From Orobanche coerulescens (lineage: Eukaryota > Streptophyta > Magnoliopsida > Lamiales > Orobanchaceae): a stretch of 64,000 nt of DNA. Each line of letters starts with the position of its first letter. Within the stretch, counting starts at the first letter, position 1. The stretch lies in assembly GCA_033398695.1 (NCBI GenBank), contig CM065818.1:54344001-54408000 (forward strand), given 5' to 3'. The notes below the pieces were generated by a model. It was not told the DNA's origin, ran no database searches, and worked only from the letters and a program-made list of their open reading frames with translations. A program made the translations under genes and the position numbers. Below, piece after piece: positions 23,531 through 35,216 of the stretch.

Positions 23531-25557
23531 GTGTTGTATTCGTTGACCAAGAGTTGCGTATCTTGGGTGATTATGTTGTGTCGGTTTTTATATCCGTCGA
23601 GGACACGTGACGTGGGCTTTGACCCAGTGAACTGTTGCTGGTTTTCTATTTGCGAAAACAAAAACCTTCGGGTTGTGACCCCTGTAGATTTTGAAAAGAG
23701 AAGGATCTGATAATCCTAAATTGTTTTCTATTAAAACTCCTGATGGATTATTAAACCATTTTGTAAATTGTTTCTCTTGAATTGTGATCTTTTGATTTTG
23801 GAATGTTTTACCCAAACTCTTGCTTCGGGAAGTATTCTTCGTTGTGTTTGAATCTTTGAGGATTCCTGATTATTGTTATTCTTGGAACTTGAATTGTATG
23901 ACTCGTATTTTGCACTTTGTGCTTGCACTAGCAAAATAGTGGAATTTTGCTAACTCCCGAGTAATCGGGGAGTGGATGTCTGTTTTGCATTCAGGTTTTG
24001 GGGAACATAGCACAGGGTCTGTATGAAGGGTGATGAAATATGATCGATACTAATCATATGAGGACCCATCTATTGTTGTATTGGTTCAGTTGTACGTTAT
24101 TTCCGCTGCAATATTTTCCCCGTTGTACAGGAGTATTTTGTATTTGACCCTTTGGGATTGAGTTGTACGTATTTATTGATAGACCAAATCGGTCTACTGA
24201 GTCATTTCAGCCTGAAATGCATTGTTGAGATGTTCGATGTTGTTACCATCCTGGTAGATCCTTGAGGAAAGGTTCTACGGCGTGTAATATCCCTGAGCGG
24301 ATTGGGGGTGTTACAAAAATGGTATCGTAGCCAGGTTGTGGAAACCTAGGCTGTGGGGTTTAGTGGTGTCTGTTGAGTTTTTGTCTCGTCGGATTTTATC
24401 TGATTGAGTCGTGTTGCGACGCGTCGTCTGAGCTGGTTGGTCGTGATTAGTATCGTGGGGCGATCATCACCTTCGTGCGACCTGTGGATGTAAGTCTCCC
24501 TTCTTTGTGTTGTGCCTCGTGTGACACGAGCTACTGGTATGATTATGTATTAAGTGATGGAATCTTTATGCAGATTCTCAATTTCGTGATGCGTTTATGT
24601 AACTCTCATATTTCGTTTATATGAGGAGTGTTGTCGTTATTTATGTCCTTTTGAATATGATATTTGACTATTTGTTTCCGGTAAAAGACAGGTGTTGTCT
24701 TAGTTTTAAACGAGTTGATGCGTGTATTATGATTGTATGTAGGTGAATGTCGATACGTGTGAGTTTTGGGCACTCTGGCCCATTGGATTTTTGGAAACTT
24801 TGAGTATCTTAGAAAATAAAATTCGAGACGTACTTTTAAATGGATTATATTTTCGAGGCGCCTACTAGCGCAACTATCTATTTCAAAATCCTTCTACTTT
24901 GAGGACCAAAATATTTTTTTTTGATATTCCAGTAATTTTGGAAATGCATTTGCTTAGACCCAAGGGTCGAATATTTCTGAAAGTTTCAATTTAAAGGAAA
25001 AGTGCCCACATTTTTATCAAATTCAAGATGGTTTTTCAAGGTCTCGCTAGTGATGTTTGTACTACTTTTTGAAAGGTGATACTCAACATCAACCGGTGTT
25101 TCTAAATTATTTTCAAAAAAGTGGTTTTCGTTTTTAAAACCTATCATTCTTGTTTACGGCCTGGGAGTGTGTATATGATATTCGCATTGTCGTTAGAATG
25201 TTAGCTCCCGAGTATGATGGAATTGGTGGCGTGAACGTTGAGTCGTTTGCCACGCATTTGTTGTGATTAGCCCTCAGTGAGAGGTGAGATGTTGGTATTG
25301 AATGTTGTCGCTTTGTGGTGACTTGTGTGTTATCGCACCCGTGCGAGCTATTAGAACTTGAGTTTGTATGATTATGTACATACGTGGTTGTTTCATGATG
25401 TTTAGTAATTGTATGCTAGTTATCGTTCGGGGCGTTGAGGTCGCCGAACGATGCCGTCGTTGCAGTGGTGTTTGTATGTGTGTTGCTTTACGATGGTAAT
25501 CATTGTAAGTGTTTCGTGTTATGATTTTCTGTTATGCTGAGTGGTTATTTATTCAGT

Positions 25558-26589
25558 ATGCCGAGCGGCAGAGGTCGTGGTCGTGGCGACCGGGTGCGTG
25601 ATCGGGATCGTGCTGCTGGTGATGATATCGGTATCGGTGTTGCTACTATTTTACAGCAGGTAGCTACACAGATGACTCAGTTGACTCAGGCAGTTCAGCG
25701 TATTACAGATGTGACCCAGAACACTGGTGCAAATCAGTGGATTCGAGAAGTAGTTCGTATGAATCCCCCTCGTTTCGCTGGTGCTGCAGATGCATTAGGC
25801 TGGGATGGTTGGATTTTCCAGTTGGAAAAGATATTCGAGGTAGTTGATTGTCCAGAAAAACGTAAAGTATCGGTAGCTCAGTATCTTCTCGACAAGGATG
25901 TCGCTAACTGGTGGGAGGCTGTTAAGGCTCGAGATCATGTTGTCACGTGGGAAGAGTTCCATAGATTCATGAGAGATGAGTTTTATCCTGAGCCAATCAG
26001 AAATCATAGGATTAATGAATTCTTTTCGGCGAAACCGCAAGATGTACCGCTGTCTCAAGCTATTATTAATTTTAGCAAACAGCTCAGCTATATGTAGGAT
26101 CAAGTAAGGACGAAGGAGGACAAGATCTGTCATTTTAGTAGGCGGATGAAGCCGAAGGTTCGTCAGTACATGGCAGGTCTCACTTGTACTTCCTTGGGAG
26201 ATTATTAGAATAGGGCATTAGCCTATGAGCTATCAAGATTATCGACCGAGAATATGTCTGAGTCGAAGAAACATAAAACCGTTGAGGACTTTTCGGGAAA
26301 TTAGTAGAGTGGGCCCCCTGAGGTTGGGACTTCGTTTCGTCGTCCTAATATGGATCATCGATCGCGTGATTAGAGGATTAGTACCCCTGCAGTGAGTAAT
26401 GTGAGCAGCATGAAGACATGTTATAACTATAGTCGAGCGGGCCATACCGCGAAGAATTATCGTTCACCGTTAGTCAGTTGTTTCGAGTGTGTCCAGGTGG
26501 GTCACCGAGCCGTGCATTGCGAGATGGTAGCTGAGAGATTTGGGGATCGAGGTTGCGTCTCTGCTCCAAAAGGACACGAAGATGCCTAG
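25558..26589 (+). pseudogene. gag of gypsy element 3, with several stops
   Basis: ATG at 25558 starts an Arg/Gly-rich head (PSGRGRGRGDRVRDRD), then the retrotransposon gag core: NPPRFAGAADALGWDGWIF, VAQYLLDKDVANWWEAVK, FMRDEFYPEPIRNHRINEFF. A TAG at about 26095 ends the frame, and further TAG codons lie near 26207, 26302 and 26370 in the same frame, in places where relatives have Gln or similar. The zinc region at 26407-26522 has one damaged knuckle (CYNYSRAGHTAKNY, Cys to Tyr twice) and one intact (CFECVQVGHRAVHC). The pattern fits C-to-T and G-to-A decay of methylated DNA. Confidence 0.85.
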
Positions 26590-26979
26590 TGTGGTTTTTG
26601 AAAATTTCGGCGTAGTCCGAATTGTTTGTGATTGCCCTTGTGAATTGTTTGTGTTTACTTTCTGTTTTATCGACTATGCGTGTTTCCTTGTAATAGGTGC
26701 TTTATGTTTTGTGATTGTTCGGATAATCGACTTGATTGTATTATCTATTTGATGACGCTCGTCACTTGTTGGTTTTATTATGTCTCTACCGGTGGCGTTG
26801 TGTTGGTCGTCGTGGAGCGTGTTTTCACGCTGTATGTTCCTTTGCGTTGCTTGTAATGTTTCGCCGTTGGGCGTAAGTTACGCGTTTGTTGTGTATCTTA
26901 TTGAGTTTTTCCGGCGGGATATTGCTTCCCCCTACTTGTTTTAAATTTCGGGACGAAACTTCTTTTAAGGAGGGTAGTA

Positions 26980-29679
26980 TGTAATATCCGCAATTTCGAT
27001 TTCCGGTAATTTTCTTTTTTTTTCGAAGTCCATCTTAGCGACTCTGTTGTGATCATTTCATCATTCCGAGAATGATTAATTCTGCACTTTTTGTCATCCG
27101 AGTTCGTTTTGGTGTCGTTTGTTGAGTTCTGTGTTCTTAAGCGGCTTTTCCGCACTTGACTTCGATTCTTGCGAATATCATCCGAAACTGTTATTTCGAG
27201 TTTCTTGTAAGTTCATTTAATGTTATTATTCATGTTGCGAGCTTTGGCTTAGTGTTTCGATCGTGTATTGTGTATTTCGTGACGTTTTGGGCCGTTTTCG
27301 TAATTTCTCGAAGTTTGGGGTAATTACTTTCGTTGTCGAATTTCGAGCCTTCGGGTGGTCGGAATCGTGTGTTCTCTTAGTACTTATATTCATCTTTGTG
27401 AGTACTTTGTAACCGTGTCTTCGGTTTATATTCGGGTTTGGGTTTCGGGGTTGTTCGGACTGTCGAGGTTGGCCACGGCCGAGTCATGGCCGTACGTGTT
27501 GGGGCAATGGCACACCTGGACGAGTTATGGCCGTAATGGTCCGTGATTATGGCACATTACGTCGTAATACCCGGCCGTGCGTGCACGTAAGCTGCCAGCG
27601 ATTTTAGGCGGCGAGTCGAGATGGCCGATTACGACCGTAAGCCATAGCCGGTTACAGCCTTAAGCGCTTGGCAGGGACCGGCTATTTAAGGCCTGGGCAC
27701 CAGGTCACTCGGCCATTTCCACATTTTTCTTCATTTTTCGTGATCCTTCGACAGAAATTGAGGGTTTTGATCGGGAGCATCTTAGAACAACATCTTTTGG
27801 AAGGCTTGTGTTGATTATAACAACATCTAATCCTTGTTCTTCGTCGGATCGAGATAATTTCTTGAAATCTCTTAGGATTGACTTTCGAGATTTCCTTCTT
27901 GATTTTCATTGTTCGTCCGATTTTGATGAATCGTTTGATGTTATTGGGCATTAGTAGGCATGTTCTACGGATTGTATATCCGTATTTCGAGTTCGTTAGA
28001 ACCCAATTGGGAATTTTGGTGTTCTAAGGAAACCTTGAATGTGTTTTCCGTTGTTTTCAATTGTTATTCTCATAGTAATCGTGTTTCCGTTGGATTTCAC
28101 GGAGGATTGTAGGTATTCGGGGTTTTCCAGGTTGTATTGTGTCCGCCGGAGTATTCGCGTGTTGATTCGAGCAAGTACCTTGTCCATACATCTCTTGTTT
28201 CGTGGATATGATGATTGGTGATTGTCTTGGTATGTTTGTTTGATTGTTTGAGATGAACTTTCAAAATATCCGGTTTAGCCTCGTTAAGGGCTCACTTTCA
28301 AAATGCGTGTGTTTTGTGAATGTTGTGTCTCGTGAATGGTTAAGTGAACCCTATGAATATGTTTGGTGTTGTTGATGTGCTTTGATAATGTATATGTACA
28401 TATATTATCTCATTCCGGGGTGTTGTGATTTGACACTTGTGTTGTGCTATGTGTTTATTGCCTTTGGTTGAGTTGTTCGGATATCCTTGGCATGCTATGT
28501 TATTTGTGTGAAAGTGTAGATATGGTCGAAGGTCTGCGGTGACACATGGCATGTGACCATGTGGTCAGGATGCAATAAGTGATTGATCCAACCGTGAGAG
28601 CCTAAGACAAGACCTGCGGTGACATGTGGCATGTGATCATATGGTCAGGAGACAACAAGTGATTGATCCAACCGTGAGATGGCGTGGCATGTGTTTACGG
28701 TATTATGTATTTGTATTTTACTCACCTCGGGAGGGTCCTGCGAGGCCTCGAGGGAATCCAATGGTATATCCCTCGATTCATGAGTCGGTGTGTATATGAT
28801 TTGTGAATGTATTTTACTCACCTCGGGAGGGTCCTGCGAGGCCTCGAGGGAATCAAATGGTATAGCCCTGGATTCATGAGTTGGTGTTGTATTCGTTGAC
28901 CAAGAGTTGCGTATCTTGGATGATTATGTTGTGTCGATTTTTATATCCGTCGAGGACACGTGACGTGGGCTTTGACCCTGTGAACTGTTGCTGGTTTTCT
29001 ATTTGCAAAAACAAAAACCTTTGGGTTGTGACCCCTGTTGATTTTGAAAAGAGAAGGATCCGATAATCCTAAATTGTTTCTATTAAAACTCCTGATGGCT
29101 TATTAAACCATTTTGTAAATTGTTTCTCTTGAATTGTGATCTTTCGATTTTGGAATATTTTACCCGAACTCTTGCTTCGGGAAGTATTCTTCGTTGTGTT
29201 TGAATATTTGAGGATTCCTGATTATTGTTATTCTTAGAACTTGAATTGTATGACTCGTATTTTGCACTTCGTACTTGCACTAGCAAAATAGTGGAATTTT
29301 GCTAACCCCCGAGTAATCGGGGGTGGATGTCTGTTTTGCATTCAGGTTTTGGGGAGCATAGCACAGGGTCGGCATGAAGGGTGATGAAAGATGATCGATA
29401 CTAATCACATGAGGACCCGTGTATTGCTGTATTGGTTCAGTTGTACGTTATTTCCGCTGCAATATTTTTCCCGTTGTACAGGAATATTTTGTATTTGACC
29501 CTGCGTGGGTATTTATTGGGATTGAGTTGTACGTATTTATTGAAAGACCAAATCGGTCTACTGAGTCATTTCAGCCTTAAAGGCATTGTTGAGATGTTCG
29601 ATGTTCTTACCAGCCTGGTAGATCCTTGAGGAAAGGTTCTACAGCGTGTAATATCCCTGAGCGGATTGGGGGTGTTACA
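26980..29679 (+). repeat. 3' LTR of gypsy element 3 (2700 bp)
   Basis: Matches the 5' LTR but keeps an extra 300 bp (27932-28231) and has eroded versions of the palindromes near 27550-27670 (TTACGTCGTAA, TTACGACCGTAA). Candidate TATA CTATTTAAGG at 27682. Confidence 0.9.
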
Positions 29680-29990
29680 GAGATAACATATCTTTAGATA
29701 TTGTTGTGTCCGGACTAAAGAGTAAGGAATTAGACTTAAAAAACAATGTGAGTAATAATTTGAATTTCGAATCAGTTTCGATGGTTAGGAATAAAATTTC
29801 TATGACTATTTCACTAAGAAGGATGGTCAAAATTCTAATTTTCGACAGAACTCACGGAATTGCTATAGTTGTGGTAAAAAGGGTCATATTGCTAGTAATT
29901 GTCCTTAGAGGAACAAAAAAGATAAAAATCAAACTGATGATAAAGCTAACCTAGTTGCATCAGATATCAATCTTAGTGATGTGTATTAGT
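29680..29990 (+). pseudogene. copia gag, C-terminal part with zinc knuckle
   Basis: After the GAGAT duplication the copia gag frame resumes. It contains the complete knuckle CYSCGKKGHIASNC near 29868-29909, then a TAG and a charged tail (NKKDKNQTDDKANLVASDINL) ending at a stop near 29988. Different parts read best in different frames, so small indels are present. No protease follows, which fits a non-autonomous element. Confidence 0.75.
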
Positions 29991-30594
29991 TGACTTTTAT
30001 GGTTCTTCAGTCCTTAGTGGGCTTTGGTCGTCTTTGTGACTTTGTATGATTTATGTGTCTGTGTGACTTATGTGAATTATTCGTGGTTCTAATCCTTTGT
30101 GGATGTAGGTAGTATAATCTTTGTGATAATGTTTTCCATGAACTTTGTGTTCTGTGACATTTCTATGATGGCTGCGGTGTTGTGGTTCGGTCGACCAAAC
30201 TTTTTTGTGTTTTTACAGCTTTCATGTGTTGGCGGTTTTGAGTAAACCTCCGCTCCATTTTCAGGTGGAGCAACATGCTTAGTGCTTTGCGTTTGAGGTG
30301 GAGTGGTGTCCCCTCAGATCTATGTGTTGCTTATATCGTTCATTTCCCTTAATACGTTTGTATTTTTTGAATATTATGGTATTTGTGTGTTTTGTGCAAT
30401 TTTAGCTTATTGCTAAAATATTTGTTGTGCTAACTGTGTGTTTTTAGGGGATATCTTTGTGAGCTAGTCTTCTTTGTGAATACTTTACCTTATCTACTGT
30501 GTGTGAGTGCAGGTAACCCCAGAGTTAGGCAATGATGAGTTTTCTCCAAAACCCGAAAATGCAATTTGACTGGTTGGTCCAAAAAGGTGGAGAA
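29991..30594 (+). other. Noncoding 3' internal region and polypurine tract of the copia element
   Basis: About 600 bp of T/G-rich DNA without long reading frames where pol would be expected. It ends in AAAAAGGTGGAGAA (30581-30594) immediately before TGTTATAATTTTGG, the 3' LTR start. Confidence 0.75.
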
Positions 30595-30797
30595 TGTTAT
30601 AATTTTGGCCCAACCCGGGCCATCTAACATTTAATTAATCCATCCCAAACCCGGCCAATATCCCTTGGCAGCCCTCCTAATAGGAGCCGTCCGATCGAGA
30701 TATCTACACCTAATCTCGACCGTCCGAGTACTTCTTATATATACCCTAACCCTACCTCACTCCCTCATTCTCACCGCCTCCCTTCTCTCCTGTCTTC

Positions 30798-33410
30798 TGT
30801 AATATCCGACGGAATTCTTACTTGCTGTTGTACTATTCGGATAATTTAATACTGTTGTAATCTTGTTGCATTTGTGAAATGAATATTGATGTTGGAATAT
30901 ATCATAATAGACTTGAATAAAATGATCACTCGCATTATGTTTGAAATTTCAGTGTTGTAGAGATAAGTGCATATTGAACTATTAAAAACCTGAGCCTAAC
31001 GTACGTTAATCGTAAGTCATAGCGTACGCTATTTTGAGGCCTTTACGTACGTAAAGGGGTACCACGTGACGTAACGGGCAATCGTATCCGATCTCAACTT
31101 TCGGCGTGTGGGGCGGTGGGATTCGAATATCTGATTTTGGAGCCAACCTAGTTGACCCACATTACGTGCGTAATGCTTCTAGCGTAACGTCGTAATGAAG
31201 TTCGTATTTGATCCGGTAACCTCGAACTTAGCTTACGACGTAACACTTGTTGTGTAGCGTACGTAACTAATCTTTATTATAAAAAGACAGTTTGTGTCTT
31301 TCATTTTGCACGTCCAACCTCCGATTTTCACCCATATAATCATCCCCCTTCATCCCTAGAGCAAGTTTACCTTCTTCCTACTTGTGTTGGAGCTTTACAT
31401 TTTGATTTTGGAGCTTGCTGATTGGAACTTGGAGACATTCTTGAAGCTTATATTGTGTTCTTGTGGTTTGGTGTATTGTTCTCCATTTACGAAGGTATGT
31501 TCTACGATTTAACCCTATAATCTCGAATTTAATATGATAGTGATTAAGTATATTTCACCTAGTGATGAATTAATCAAAATAAACATGTTGTAGTTAAGCT
31601 TTCAACAACTTAATGATGAACATGATGATTAGAGGGTTTGTAATGGTGTGTTCTTGGTGTTTTAATATGGTAATGATCATGTTTAGTTTAACCACACTCT
31701 CCTTGCTAGACTTATAACACCATTGGTATAATAATAATCCTTATTCCATTGTAATGTAAATGACTTATTGGAATAATTACCATAAATGTTTTAAGAAACC
31801 TTGTTGATCATTAGAAGAATGAAATAATCTTCTTGAACCTAGGCTAAGTGAATTCAGAGGTGTGTTGTGTGAATCCCCAAGTCAGTTGGAAGAGTATAAG
31901 AGTGGTGCTAAACTTGAGATAGTCTTCATAACCATGATATGGATTTACAACTAATTAACTCAACATAAGTAATTGTATGTAGTGCGATTTTACTTTTAAT
32001 CATTTGAGATGTTCTTGATAAGATTAAAGGATAGGAGATTATTGTTTAAAACATTATGGAATGATTCTTAATCCAACAAACATTTGGTATCATCTTGTAA
32101 TCAATTGTGAGAATTGAATGGTATGAATAAGGTTCTTGAAGTAACACTTTAGAAGTTAAACTACTCAATCGGAAATTAAGATGTTATCTCGCGAACATTC
32201 GGTGTAGATGATCATATAAACGTATTAATGATCAAAATATACTTCATTCAAGGTTGATTGTTCGAGTACACAATATTAGTTGAGGACCGTTCGTTCGTTC
32301 CGACAAGAAGAGGACTATTCGCGTCTCCGTATTGAGGCAAGTTATCTTGCTTGGTTATAATGATGTGTGGATTCTTATGATGATTATGCATTTCGTGTAT
32401 ATGAAACACTTATAAACTTGTGTCTTGTGATTTGATGTTGCTCTTAATGATGTCCCGTTTTCATCGTGGGATTGTATTCCCAAGTTCGTTACTTTTGGAC
32501 CCTTGATATTGTTGATCTTGTTGTCATCTCGGTGAGTCCTCGATCCTTATTCGGATTTTGTGAAATTCTTGAATTCGTTGTCATGTTGCATCGTGACATA
32601 TCCGGAGTCATATCTACGTTCCGATTGGATATTGTGTAGGATTTTTAGCCGGGCACATATATAGTCATGCGTGAATATTTTCCGTGAAAGGTTGTGCACA
32701 CGAGACGTAGTTCGTTGAGGCTAATTAGGTACATTGTCCCACGTATATCCTGGATTCCGTATACGGGGTGGACATGTGCACTGACACATATTCGGATCGG
32801 GCGTACTGTGATGTCCCTCTTGAGCCGTACTATCTTAGTCGCTCACAGTCCATTTTTATACGTGGATGTGTTCGACGTTTTGTGACTGAGCGTTCATACG
32901 CCCGAGGGGTATGTACGTTAGTCGGGGCGTTATTCTTGAAATCTTATATGCGTGAATTGTATACTATCTTGAGAATCATTTATCATGTATATCTGACCCT
33001 GTGTTGGGCGAAATACTTGTGTTGTATTTTAGGTCGAGGAAAAGGCAAGGCACGGGAAGATCAAGGTGATGACGAAGGGTTCGAAGGATACTAGTTCGGG
33101 GGCCCCAAGTCTTTCGTGTCCGGTCATGTTCGTACCGTGTAATGTTATTTTCCACTTCATTTTAAGTTTGAACAAATGTATTGTTATTTAAGGTATAATT
33201 CATCTCCATATGGATTATACTTATGCTTTGGATCCTGTGTGTAATAAGGCCGTAGGCCATACTGCTGTAAACTCCACATCGGAGTAAGTACTATGTTTTG
33301 TGGTTCGGTATCACATGTATTGTGTATTTAATCTTTACTTTGGATATCGCCTGGTGGATCCCAGTGTGGGGTCCACGGCACTGTAATGGCCACCTTATCG
33401 GGGTGTTACA
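30798..33410 (+). mobile_element. Solo Ty3/gypsy LTR (2613 bp) in the copia 3' LTR
   Basis: TGTAATATCCGACGG…GGGGTGTTACA, flanked by TCTTC (30793-30797 and 33411-33415). Near its end it has GTCCACGGCACTGTAATGG, as do the LTRs of element 1 (near 2890 and 9448), so it belongs to the same gypsy group. Palindromes at 30997-31267 precede TATAAAAAG at 31278. Open stretches at 32694-33094 have no recognisable domain and are not called as genes. Confidence 0.9.
30997..31267. promoter_or_regulatory. Palindrome cluster in the solo gypsy LTR
   Basis: TAACGTACGTTAA (30997), TAGCGTACGCTA (31020), TTTACGTACGTAAA (31042), TTACGTGCGTAA (31162), the shortened TAACGTCGTAA (31185) and TTACGACGTAA (31233), and TAGCGTACGTAAC (31255). 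The last ends 11 bp before TATAAAAAG. Confidence 0.7.
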
Positions 33411-34443
33411 TCTTCTTCTCCCCCCCCCCCCACCCCGTGATTTCTCCCCTTCTTCGGTCAACTCCTCCAAACTCGGAACCATCTCCCGATTCTTTCATCA
33501 TTCTCCCCCCCCATGAGCTTTTGACTAACAATGGAACCCCGTGACATTCTCCATGTCCGATTCCCCCCTTGTATAAAAGGCTCAGATGGGGGATGAGCTT
33601 GGACACACCGAAAACGAGAAGAAAGACGGGAGAAAAACGAAACTTTCATATCCGAGTGAATCGAGTGAAAAGAAGTACCCTTACTCTTTCTGTGTGAGCC
33701 GTGAGTCGGGTTGTGAGTAAGGGATTCGGGTTCGTGAGGTTCTGGGTGATTTGAAGGTGCTACCGGACTTTGTGGCCGGTCGGCGGTGGCTTTGTGTCAA
33801 TGCTAGGGTTTCGGAAGATCTGAGCCTACACATCTAGTCCCAACAAAGGGGGTTTTCTCGACTTTATTTATCTGTGAATAAATTGCTGTTCTTAGTGATA
33901 TTGTGCAATTTATTATTTTATATATATATATATGATATATATTTTCGATATTTATCTATATTTATATATATATTTGTTATATATATAAATAAATATATAT
34001 ATATATACCTGTTGTAGTCTAATATATATTATATATAATATATATATATATCTATATATATATAACTAATATATATTATATATAATATATATTAGTTATA
34101 TATATATACATATACATATATATATATATAATATACCGGTTTATATACTGTTTCAGATTTATTCTAAATATCGTATTCCGATTGCTTGTTTATTTTCATT
34201 ATCGTTGTTTACCTGGAATCGGCTATTTGCGTTTGCAGATTTGTTCTGGTCCTTTTTCGGTCAGCTTGTTCCTCGGGATTATTGCAATAATTATATTGGT
34301 TATAATTATAGGTTTATTAGTTGGCCTGTAATCTTTAAACCCTACCCCGTAGAATATAATTGTAATTGTTATATTCGTTTAATCCGCTTGTATAATCAAT
34401 CCTGTCTTTAGCCGAATCATACAACCCAGTACCCAACAATTAT

Positions 34444-35216
34444 AAAAATATTTATTTAAAAAATAGAAATATATTTATATATATATAATCCAAATTTAAT
34501 ATTAAAAAAATCAAAAAAACGTCCGTCAAAAATAGAGAATAAATGATATAGCATGAAAATAATTAAAACGGGTGGTTTTTAAGGTCGTATCTCGTATGTC
34601 ATAAAAGCAACTCATAGACCAAAAAATAAGAAAGATCATATTCTTCCCCATGAACAGTGGCACACATACGCAAACGTGGCGATGACGCAATATGTGATGA
34701 TATGGTTGAGTAAGATTGCATTTCACTGTGTTCCGCTATATACGTGGCAAAAAAACAGATATATAACAATTTTCATTTTCTCTTACATATCCTAAACTTT
34801 TCTTTCTTTCTTCCTTTCTTTCTTTATTTAATTATAGCTTTGTGTTTGGGTCACCCCATCATTCACTATCTCCACCTTGTGGAGTCGATGACACCAGAAC
34901 AGGCTTTTGTAGTTCATCAGTACCTTTCGGAAAACCAATGGTGGGTCCAAGAAAGCATACACAGACACACACATGGACAACATATTATGAGTAATTCATA
35001 CAGATACAGAAAAAATTAATTAAGGAAGCTAATAAATTTATGCATTGGTTTTTGACAGTATATATATATATATATATATATATAGGTGGGTAAGGGGGAC
35101 TTTTGAGTTATTCTTGCTAGCAAGAGAAATTTACAACCTTCATCGGAGAAACACACACACACACACTCATATGATCTTATTAATTGGGATCACGTGGAAA
35201 TGAGTAAATATTGACA
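34444..35216 (+). promoter_or_regulatory. Upstream region of the MYB gene
   Basis: All non-transposon sequence between the copia element and the MYB ATG. AT-rich, with a pyrimidine run near 34800, a (TA)n run at 35059-35084 that could serve as TATA box, and (AC)n at 35150-35165. A 91-codon open stretch at 34744-35019 has no domain I recognise and sits where a promoter is expected, so I do not call it a gene. Confidence 0.5.

Larger units (their letters stand above)
21938..24315 (+). repeat. 5' LTR of gypsy element 3 (2378 bp)
   Basis: TGTAATGTCTGC…GGGGGTGTTACA. It carries palindromes TTACGGCCGTAA and TTACGTACGTAA near 22490-22610, TATA-like CTATTTAAGG at 22631, and two tandem pairs of about 100 bp (about 23160-23330 and 23365-23530). 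A 300-bp stretch present in the 3' LTR is missing at 22880/22881. Confidence 0.9.
21938..29679 (+). mobile_element. Gypsy element 3: pol-less Ty3/gypsy element nested in copia gag
   Basis: 5' LTR 21938-24315, 3' LTR 26980-29679, target duplication GAGAT at 21933-21937 and 29680-29684. Primer site TGGTATCGTAGCC at 24320 and polypurine tract AAGGAGGGTAGTA at 26967-26979. The 2.66-kb internal region has a leader of about 1.2 kb, a gag with stops, and no protease, RT or integrase. It shares LTR edges and tract with elements 1 and 2, so it was likely moved by a related chromovirus. Confidence 0.9.
19754..34438 (+). mobile_element. Ty1/copia element without pol, carrying two nested insertions
   Basis: 5' LTR 19754-20948 and 3' LTR from 30595 to 34438, edges TGTTAT…CAACA, flanked by the 5-bp duplication ATTAT (19749-19753 and 34439-34443). 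Primer site TGGTATCAGAG at 20950. The internal region has a copia-type gag with one zinc knuckle but nothing like protease, integrase or RT. From about 29990 to 30580 I see only noncoding DNA and then a purine-rich tract before the 3' LTR. A gypsy element splits gag (21938-29679) and a solo gypsy LTR splits the 3' LTR (30798-33410). Without the insertions it is about 4.3 kb. Confidence 0.9.
30595..34438 (+). repeat. 3' LTR of the copia element, interrupted
   Basis: 30595-30797 and 33411-34438 together correspond to the 5' LTR 19754-20948. The break contains a solo gypsy LTR with TCTTC on both sides. A poly-C run lies at 33420-33437. The TA-rich segment (33915-34135) is longer than in the 5' LTR. 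Confidence 0.9.

Noticed and set aside
32694..33094. Open frames in the solo gypsy LTR
   Set aside because: LTR interior, no homology recognised, and the frames overlap each other.
34744..35019. 91-codon open frame with a hydrophobic start just before the MYB gene
   Set aside because: The hydrophobic part comes from a pyrimidine-rich run; no domain is seen and it lies in the MYB upstream region.
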